A DNA stretch of 5,464 nucleotides from Candidatus Nanohalarchaeota archaeon (GTDB lineage: Archaea > EX4484-52 > B79-G9), in assembly GCA_030635525.1 (NCBI GenBank), contig DAOVYR010000086.1, forward strand, positions 1 through 5,464, in the 5' to 3' direction. The notes under the pieces are model-generated. The model was not told the origin of the DNA and did no database searches. It worked only from the letters and a program-made list of their open reading frames with translations. This document shows, in pieces, positions 1-3,974 of the stretch. Made by a program: the position numbers and the translations under genes. Numbering within the stretch: position 1 is the first letter of the stretch; every line of letters starts with the position of its first letter.

Positions 1-239
1 CTCCATATCTCTATCCGGTCATCAAACATCTTTATGAGGATGGATTCCCTGTTATTATAATCTCTATGCACAACAGCATTTATTATAGCTTCTTTTAATG
101 CTTCTATAGGATACTCTGTCTTTATGTCTGTATTGAATCCCTTGGGAGTATATGCGGTTCGAATATTTTTTAACATAAATTTCTCTGCATTATCAACTAT
201 AGTTGAAGACATAACATTTTGGACAAATGTCTTCACCAT
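1..239 (-). CDS. C-terminal fragment of AlbA_2/HATPase_c_4 ATP-binding protein (split gene, runs off left edge)
   Basis: This minus-strand frame starts at an ATG at 239 and stays open to the window edge, giving 79 codons. It reads ...MLKNIRTAYTPKGF, then TEYPIEALKEAIINAVVHRD, then a DDRIEIW stretch. That is the signature of the GHKL-type HATPase_c_4 domain found at the C-terminus of Schlafen AlbA_2 proteins often annotated as 'ATP-dependent DNA helicase RecG-like' or 'putative transcriptional regulator'. The Asn of IINAVVHRD is the expected ATP/Mg-binding residue of the family. The natural N-terminal half is the fragment at 296-1033 on the same strand, in a different frame. The open frame extends upstream of the ATG to a stop at 276-278, so the ATG need not be a true start. 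I read this as the distal half of a disrupted gene; independent translation is possible but there is no clear ribosome binding site. Confidence 0.75.
   Translation of the reverse strand, partial: MVKTFVQNVMSSTIVDNAEKFMLKNIRTAYTPKGFNTDIKTEYPIEALKEAIINAVVHRDYNNRESILIKMFDDRIEIW
193..206. repeat. 14-bp perfect palindrome at the inner edge of the interruption
   Basis: TCAACTATAGTTGA reads identically on both strands. It lies at the left limit of the extra sequence that splits the AlbA_2/ATPase gene and contains one copy of the AACTA direct repeat. It could be a junction relic or a protein binding site; chance is not excluded in AT-rich DNA. Confidence 0.5.
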
Positions 240-298
240 ATAGATTAGCACCTCTTGATTATTTGTCAAATTTGTCTATTTAGTAACGGCGCTAACTA
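240..298. other. Short inverted-repeat segment interrupting the AlbA_2/ATPase gene
   Basis: The sequence between the two gene halves is not explained by the protein family. By family layout only about seven residues should separate the Gly-Asp of the N-terminal piece (...LEGD) from the helix AEKFMLKN of the C-terminal piece; here the distance is about 100 bases longer and the frame differs. On the plus strand this segment begins TAGATTAGCACC (241-252) and ends GGCGCTAACTA (288-298), an imperfect inverted repeat around a 35-base AT-rich centre. AACTA occurs at 195-199 and again at 294-298, exactly 99 bases apart, and could be a target duplication. A small non-autonomous insertion is one reading, a spliced bulge-helix-bulge intron a less likely one. 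Confidence 0.4.
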
Positions 299-1033
299 CA
301 ATACAAAAACATCACCCTCAAGATCTGCCCGGTCAATCCACATACTAACATCCAGGCCTTTGTACCTGTCTGCCCTTATAATCGTATGCGGCAACTCTAA
401 AGAGGGGTGTTTTCCAAATAAGGCAATCCCTGCTATTGTCGGTATTAACTTATCATCTATCTCTGTGACAAAATTTTCTTTTTTCAATAAATCATGGAAA
501 TGTGCATCCTCTAACTGCCCGGTCAATCTGCTTTCTTTAAAATACGCTTTAATCATATCTAAATTCAGATCATCTAATGTTGCGTTATCAACAGGATATA
601 TGTCCTGCGACTTTGAGGAACCCTCCCTGTAAAGCCTTGCTATCTCTTCTTTATTGGCAGGCATATTTGATGAGCCAATCCTTACTCTTGGAACATACTC
701 GCCGCGAACAAAATAAGGTGTATCTTCTCCCTTCGGGCAGTGGATAACAACGAAATCTTTGCATTGATACTTCACAAATTCAATTTCAGGCTCCTTATCA
801 AGTTTGCACCAGTGCCTGATTATCTGGACAAATTTATGTTCCTGTTCCTGCGGCTCCTTTAACCCTACCGGTTTTCTATTATCATCAACGCCTACGATGA
901 CTTTCCCGCCGCGGGAATTATAGAAAGCAGTAACTAATTGAGCTATCTTCTTTGAGTCAGACAATTCCAGCTTAAAATCCATGTCCTTATTTTCGTTTTG
1001 TGAAAGCAACTGCTTAAACTCTTTTTCATTCAT
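296..1033 (-). CDS. Schlafen AlbA_2-domain DNA-binding protein, N-terminal fragment of a split gene
   Basis: The product is 245 residues. Residues 13-135 match the Schlafen AlbA_2 (divergent AAA_4) domain: the NKDMDFKLEL strand, the core AFYNSRGGKVIVGVDDNRKP, and YVPRVRIGSSNMPANKEEI ahead of the linking helix. Residues 150-245 are the usual middle segment (LDMIKAYFKES, then IPTIAGIALFGKHPSLELP and LEGD). Full-length members of this family run to roughly 400-550 residues and continue into an HATPase_c_4 domain. Here the frame stops with TAG at 296-298, and the missing half lies downstream in another frame (1-239). Such proteins are thought to bind nucleic acid and are often found as accessory regulators or defence-linked genes; the exact role is unknown. 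The start at 1033 is the first Met and gives the normal family N-terminus, but no strong ribosome binding site precedes it. Codon use differs from the plus-strand genes, consistent with transfer. It may be a pseudogene. Confidence 0.8.
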   Translation of the reverse strand: MNEKEFKQLLSQNENKDMDFKLELSDSKKIAQLVTAFYNSRGGKVIVGVDDNRKPVGLKEPQEQEHKFVQIIRHWCKLDKEPEIEFVKYQCKDFVVIHCPKGEDTPYFVRGEYVPRVRIGSSNMPANKEEIARLYREGSSKSQDIYPVDNATLDDLNLDMIKAYFKESRLTGQLEDAHFHDLLKKENFVTEIDDKLIPTIAGIALFGKHPSLELPHTIIRADRYKGLDVSMWIDRADLEGDVFVL

Positions 1034-1118
1034 TTTTCATCACGTATAAATTTATGGCCGGTCGATGAAAAAGCTTGGAATTTCCCTGCATCACAAACAT
1101 TCCATGATTTTTCATCAC
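1033..1118. repeat. Three copies of a TTTTTCATC motif (two direct, one inverted)
   Basis: TTTTTCATCAC occurs at 1033-1043 and again exactly at 1108-1118, 75 bases apart. The reverse complement core GATGAAAAA lies between them at 1064-1072, and a partial copy TTTTTCAT is at 1022-1029. Clustering just upstream of the AlbA_2 start fits an operator for autoregulation, but this is only inferred from position. Confidence 0.4.
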
Positions 1119-1367
1119 TTTACATCAATATGTTCATCTGAATATGTAATTCAACTCTTTTATACTTACCAATGCGCATTAATATATCTCCTCTTTCATG
1201 CGCAGGTTCTCCTTGAATTCAAGAGTCTCTGGCTTAGAAGTTTGCTGATTTCCATGATAATTGTCTGCGCCGCGGATTTATATCTAATTGCTGGATGCAA
1301 CCGCCTCTCAAACATCCCGTGACCCCCCCCTTTACATAAAGCACATCACCTACCCCCCGCAAAAAAC

Positions 1368-1376
1368 TATATAAAA
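1368..1376 (+). promoter_or_regulatory. TATA box for the mscS-pan unit
   Basis: TATATAAAA is centred about 28 bases ahead of the ATG at 1400 and preceded by an A-run that could act as a BRE. This spacing puts transcription start at or within a few bases of the start codon, so the MscS message is probably leaderless; no Shine-Dalgarno sequence is present. Confidence 0.75.
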
Positions 1377-1377
1377 C

Positions 1378-1398
1378 AATTCACCCCATAATTCACCC
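1378..1398 (+). repeat. Tandem AATTCACCC direct repeat between TATA box and start codon
   Basis: AATTCACCC occurs at 1378-1386 and 1390-1398, a 12-base period, filling the space between the TATA box and the MscS start. Bound protein here would block RNA polymerase, so it could be an operator; function is inferred from position only. Confidence 0.45.
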
Positions 1399-1399
1399 T

Positions 1400-2491
1400 A
1401 TGATAACCTACTCCTTCACAACCCTTGTGACCGACCGCATAAACACCCTCACAGACGGCTACTTCGCAGGAACCCAGCTCCAGTTCATAGCAGCCCTCGC
1501 AGTCCTTGCCCTCTTCCTCATACTCGCGAAACTGGCAGACATGATCTTCGAAAAGATATTCCTGAGGCTCGCATCAAAAACCCGCACAGAGATAGACGAC
1601 AAGATACTCGCCGTACTGAAGACCCCCGTATTCCTGACAGTGGCGCTCATCGGCATAATAATATCATTTGGCATGATAGCCGCACTCGGGACATACATGG
1701 CGACCGTCATCAACATAATAAAGACGCTCCTCATCATAATCTGGACCTCCGCATCCGTAAAGATAGCGACAATATTCATCCGTGACATCGTAGGCCAGGC
1801 AGCCTCAAAAACCAAATCGACCCTTGACGACGAGATGCTCCCCCTCTTCAGCAACCTTGCAAAAGTCATAATCTTCTTCATAGGGATCATGATGGCCCTC
1901 AGCGTCTGGAACATAGAGATAACCCCCATACTCGCATCAGCAGGCATAGCCGGATTTGCAATAGCATTCGCCGCAAAAGACACACTATCCCACCTATTCG
2001 GCGGCATCTCAGTCTACTTCGACAAGCCCTTCAAAGTCGGCGACAGGATACAGCTCGACAGCGGCGAATACGGCGACGTAAAAGAGATAGGCATCAGGAG
2101 CACAAGAATACTCACACTCGACGAGACCCTGATTGTGGTGCCAAACGACACCATCGCCAACTCAAAGATAGTAAACTACCACGCACCCCGCTCCCGCATG
2201 AAAGTGAAATTAAGAATCGGCACGAGCTACGGCTCAGACGTCGCAAAAGTCAAAAAGACCCTGTTGAAGATCGCAAACAGCATCCCCGAAGTAAAAGAAA
2301 ATCCAAAACCCATAGTCCTCTTCATCGAGCACGGTGACTTCAGCCTCAACTTTCTTTTGATCACATGGGTAGACAACCCCGGACTGAAAGGGACCGTAAC
2401 AGACCAGCTGAACATGGGCATCGACAAAGAATTCAAAAAAGAAGGCATAGACATACCCTTCCCCACCCAGACAATATACACAGTAAAATAG
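1400..2491 (+). CDS. mscS: MscS-family small-conductance mechanosensitive ion channel
   Basis: The product is 363 residues, an integral membrane protein expected to open under membrane tension and release solutes during hypo-osmotic shock. Hydrophobic segments lie at about 28-50, 76-98, 101-127, 153-171 and 174-200. The last is the pore helix, with the Gly/Ala-rich run AGIAGFAIAFAAKDTLSHLF followed by GGISVYFDKPFKVGDRI, the hallmark MscS transition into the beta domain. VVPNDTIANSKIVNY (246-260) is the conserved end of the beta domain, and GIDIPFPTQTIY (349-360) is the canonical C-terminal motif. A loop is repeated: SKTRTEIDDKILAVL (59-73) and SKTKSTLDDEMLPLF (136-150), 77 residues apart, suggesting duplicated helix pairs ahead of the pore. 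The start at 1400 sits at the expected leaderless distance from a TATA box. The pan gene begins 8 bases after the stop, so the two are probably co-transcribed. The family assignment is secure. Confidence 0.95.
   Translation: MITYSFTTLVTDRINTLTDGYFAGTQLQFIAALAVLALFLILAKLADMIFEKIFLRLASKTRTEIDDKILAVLKTPVFLTVALIGIIISFGMIAALGTYMATVINIIKTLLIIIWTSASVKIATIFIRDIVGQAASKTKSTLDDEMLPLFSNLAKVIIFFIGIMMALSVWNIEITPILASAGIAGFAIAFAAKDTLSHLFGGISVYFDKPFKVGDRIQLDSGEYGDVKEIGIRSTRILTLDETLIVVPNDTIANSKIVNYHAPRSRMKVKLRIGTSYGSDVAKVKKTLLKIANSIPEVKENPKPIVLFIEHGDFSLNFLLITWVDNPGLKGTVTDQLNMGIDKEFKKEGIDIPFPTQTIYTVK
2471..2480 (+). promoter_or_regulatory. Possible internal TATA box for pan
   Basis: ACAATATACA lies inside the end of the MscS gene, centred about 25 bases before the pan ATG at 2500, the distance expected for a leaderless start. 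It is weak and constrained by coding, so it is only a possible secondary promoter letting pan be expressed apart from the channel. Confidence 0.25.
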
Positions 2492-2499
2492 GCGATAAC

Positions 2500-3633
2500 A
2501 TGACAACAAACACAGAATCACTGAATGCAGGAGACCTCAACCTGTCAGCACTGACACCGGGCGAGGAAAACGAGATCCTGAAAAACACAATAGACGACCT
2601 CAAAGCCGAGATAGACAAATACAAAACAGCACCATACGTCGTCGCCACAATCACAGACATACTGGACTCCGGCGAAGCAGTCATAAGGCTGAACACAGGC
2701 GACTTCTGCGTCAACGTCGCAGACAACATAAAGCACATGATAAAGCTCGACGACCGCGTACTGGTCGAGCAGAAATCACTCACCGTAGTGCGAAAGATCG
2801 GCATATCGAAACACTTTGACGTATCAAACTACATAATCTGCGAAAAACCCGACGTACAATGGAAAAACATCGGCGGACTGGATGATCAGATAAACGAGAT
2901 AAAAGAAGTGATAGAACTCCCCCTCAAGAACCCCGGGATCTTCAGGAAAGTAGGCATAGAACCCCCGAAAGGCATGCTCTTCCACGGCCCCCCCGGCACA
3001 GGAAAGACCCTCCTTGCAAAAGCCGCAGCCGCAAACACAGACTCAACCTTCATAGAGATAGTCGGCTCCGAACTCGTCCAGAAATTCATAGGAGAAGGCG
3101 CAAAATTCGTAAAATCGATCTTCGCCCTCGCAAGAGAAAAGGCACCATCGATCATATTCATAGACGAGCTCGACGCGATCGCCGCAAAAAGAATAGAAGT
3201 CGGCACCTCAGGCGAAAGAGAAGTCCAGCGCACATTCATGCAATTCCTCTCGGAAATTGACGGCTTCAAGCACCTCGGAGACGTAAAAGTCATCGGCGCC
3301 ACAAACCGCCTCGACATCCTCGACCCCGCAGTCATAAGACCCGGCAGGCTCGACCGTATCCTCGAAGTCCCCATCCCGGGAAAAGACGGGATAAGAGACA
3401 TCTACAAGATCCACACATCAAAGATGCACCTCCAGAAAGACATAGATCTCGAAGAACTAGCAAAAGCAAGCAAAGGCCTCTCGGGCGCCCAGGTAAGATC
3501 AGTATGCACAGAAGCCGGCTACTTCGCGATAAGAGACAACCGCCACATCATAAGCGCAACGGACTTCACATCCGCCATAAAGAAAGTAAAAAGAGACGAA
3601 AAAAACCAGAACCACTACAGGATGTATGGATAA
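2500..3633 (+). CDS. pan: Proteasome-activating nucleotidase (PAN), AAA+ unfoldase
   Basis: The product is 377 residues, a cytoplasmic ATPase related to the 26S Rpt subunits that forms hexameric rings, unfolds substrates and threads them into the 20S proteasome. A short coiled coil (about 20-42) leads through Pro45, likely the conserved linker proline, into an OB fold (about 46-105). The AAA+ core has Walker A GPPGTGKT (163-170), a pore loop KFIGEGA (195-201), Walker B IIFIDE (218-223), sensor 1 GATN (266-269) and arginine fingers in RPGRLDR (280-286). The C-terminus is MYG, a proper HbYX motif for docking and opening the proteasome gate. The chosen ATG at 2500 gives the normal N-terminus; an in-frame ATG at 2365 would add 45 unusual residues overlapping MscS. 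PAN is somewhat short beside the roughly 400-430 residues of well-studied members, mainly in the N-terminal coiled coil. It follows mscS by 8 bases, with AGGCGAT upstream as a weak ribosome site. Confidence 0.96.
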   Translation: MTTNTESLNAGDLNLSALTPGEENEILKNTIDDLKAEIDKYKTAPYVVATITDILDSGEAVIRLNTGDFCVNVADNIKHMIKLDDRVLVEQKSLTVVRKIGISKHFDVSNYIICEKPDVQWKNIGGLDDQINEIKEVIELPLKNPGIFRKVGIEPPKGMLFHGPPGTGKTLLAKAAAANTDSTFIEIVGSELVQKFIGEGAKFVKSIFALAREKAPSIIFIDELDAIAAKRIEVGTSGEREVQRTFMQFLSEIDGFKHLGDVKVIGATNRLDILDPAVIRPGRLDRILEVPIPGKDGIRDIYKIHTSKMHLQKDIDLEELAKASKGLSGAQVRSVCTEAGYFAIRDNRHIISATDFTSAIKKVKRDEKNQNHYRMYG

Positions 3634-3645
3634 CGCACAACCCAA

Positions 3646-3656
3646 CCCCCTTTTTC
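3646..3656 (+). terminator. Probable T-rich terminator after pan
   Basis: CCCCCTTTTTC follows the pan stop by about 12 bases. Archaeal transcription typically ends in T-runs without a hairpin, and a new promoter begins soon after, so a stop here is reasonable. The T-run is only five long. Confidence 0.45.
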
Positions 3657-3678
3657 TAAGCGCACCCGACCATAAGAC

Positions 3679-3686
3679 ATTTAAAG
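3679..3686 (+). promoter_or_regulatory. TATA box for the zinc-ribbon gene
   Basis: ATTTAAAG is centred about 38 bases before the ATG at 3721. Transcription would begin near 3708, leaving a short leader that just includes the Shine-Dalgarno sequence. Confidence 0.6.
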
Positions 3687-3708
3687 TTAACGGTCAAACT
3701 TTTCTAAA

Positions 3709-3715
3709 AGGTGAT
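3709..3715 (+). promoter_or_regulatory. Shine-Dalgarno site AGGTGAT
   Basis: AGGTGAT is an exact match to the 16S rRNA anti-Shine-Dalgarno complement and sits 5 bases before the ATG at 3721. It is the only strong one in the window and fixes this start. The wider motif AGGTGATAAC recurs as AGGCGATAAC (2490-2499) just before pan. Confidence 0.75.
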
Positions 3716-3720
3716 AACCC

Positions 3721-3909
3721 ATGCCAGTATTCAGATGCTCAGAATGCGGAAACACAGTTGAAGAAGAAGCACCTCCGGAAAAATGCCCGTGCGGCGCAAA
3801 ATTCAGCTTTGACGAAGTATTCGACTACGCTAACGAATCAGACGACAGCGAAGAAGACGACGACGAAAACACATTAGAGCCGGACGACGACGAAGACGAA
3901 ACCTACTGA
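3721..3909 (+). CDS. Small zinc-ribbon/rubredoxin-like protein with acidic tail
   Basis: The product is 62 residues. Residues 1-30 resemble a zinc ribbon or the rubredoxin-like knuckle of rubrerythrins: FRCSECGN (Cys6, Cys9), then EAPPEKCPCGAKFSFDEV (Cys22, Cys24). The second pair is CPC, one residue shorter than the usual CxxC, which may change metal geometry. Residues 34-61 are extremely acidic: about 17 of the last 28 residues are Asp or Glu. It has its own TATA box, a perfect Shine-Dalgarno site and a strong T-run terminator, so it is a single-gene unit with deliberate expression signals. It is not the RNA polymerase subunit RpoP/Rpb12, which lacks such a tail and has a CxxC...RP ending. 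The role is unknown; an electron-transfer, metal-storage or protein-binding adaptor role is possible. Codon use matches the neighbouring plus-strand genes, so it is probably native. Confidence 0.8.
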   Translation: MPVFRCSECGNTVEEEAPPEKCPCGAKFSFDEVFDYANESDDSEEDDDENTLEPDDDEDETY

Positions 3910-3915
3910 ACCTAA

Positions 3916-3930
3916 TTTTTTTTCTTTTTT
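3916..3930 (+). terminator. T-rich terminator after the zinc-ribbon gene
   Basis: Eight Ts, one C and six Ts start 7 bases after the TGA stop. This is the typical archaeal oligo-T termination signal and separates the small gene from the downstream promoter. Confidence 0.75.
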
Positions 3931-3945
3931 ATGATTCTTACAATC

Positions 3946-3953
3946 TATTTAAA
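3946..3953 (+). promoter_or_regulatory. TATA box for the MscS-like/C39-like gene
   Basis: TATTTAAA is centred about 25 bases before the ATG at 3975, placing the transcript start at the start codon. The message is therefore probably leaderless, and there is no Shine-Dalgarno sequence ahead of it. Confidence 0.7.
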
Positions 3954-3974
3954 CTTTAGTCTGCAACAAACCTT

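Larger units (their letters stand above)
1034..1399. other. Divergent intergenic region, no supported gene
   Basis: This 366-base gap separates the minus-strand AlbA_2 gene from the plus-strand MscS gene. I see no tRNA, rRNA or convincing small gene. It holds several short repeats: TTTTTCATCAC at 1033-1043 and 1108-1118 with the inverted GATGAAAAA at 1064-1072, a palindrome AATGCGCATT at 1171-1180, a 12-bp palindrome CTTGAATTCAAG at 1212-1223, and runs of C near 1323-1330 and 1352-1357. A minus-strand TATA-like box TATAAAAG at 1157-1164 could serve the AlbA_2 gene with a leader of about 100 bases. The rightmost 35 bases are the MscS promoter. Base composition shifts around 1320, from T-rich to the A/C-rich coding-strand style of the genes that follow. 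Confidence 0.6.

Noticed and set aside
255..632. Plus-strand frame opposite the AlbA_2 gene
   Set aside because: Shadow of the AlbA_2 coding sequence; Ser/Asn-rich with no family match.
1045..1054. TATA-like TAAATTTATA (minus strand) as promoter of the AlbA_2 gene
   Set aside because: Its centre is only about 16 bases from the start codon, which would place transcription start inside the coding region.
1065..1322. 85-residue plus-strand open frame in the intergenic gap
   Set aside because: No family resemblance, unusual Cys/His/Leu-rich composition, no ribosome site, and it spans repeat motifs; probably chance.
1034..1399. tRNA or C/D-box RNA in the long intergenic gap
   Set aside because: No T-loop GGTTCRA-type arm, acceptor pairing, or properly spaced C and D boxes found on either strand.
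1459..2007. Long minus-strand frame opposite mscS
   Set aside because: Antisense shadow caused by the strong codon bias of the channel gene; Met/Ser/Ala-rich with no domain.
2365..2499. Upstream in-frame ATG that would extend pan by 45 residues
   Set aside because: The added segment is an Arg/His-rich out-of-frame reading of the MscS end; PAN homology starts properly after the ATG at 2500.
2886..3401. Long minus-strand frame opposite pan
   Set aside because: Antisense shadow of a conserved AAA+ core; no independent signals.
3626..3877. 83-residue frame overlapping the zinc-ribbon gene
   Set aside because: Shifted reading of the acidic gene giving a Lys/Thr repeat tail; the 3721 frame has the promoter, Shine-Dalgarno site and Cys motifs.
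3721..3909. RNA polymerase subunit RpoP (Rpb12)
   Set aside because: Length and Cys knuckle are superficially similar, but the second knuckle is CPC, the conserved C-terminal Arg-Pro segment is missing and an acidic tail is present.
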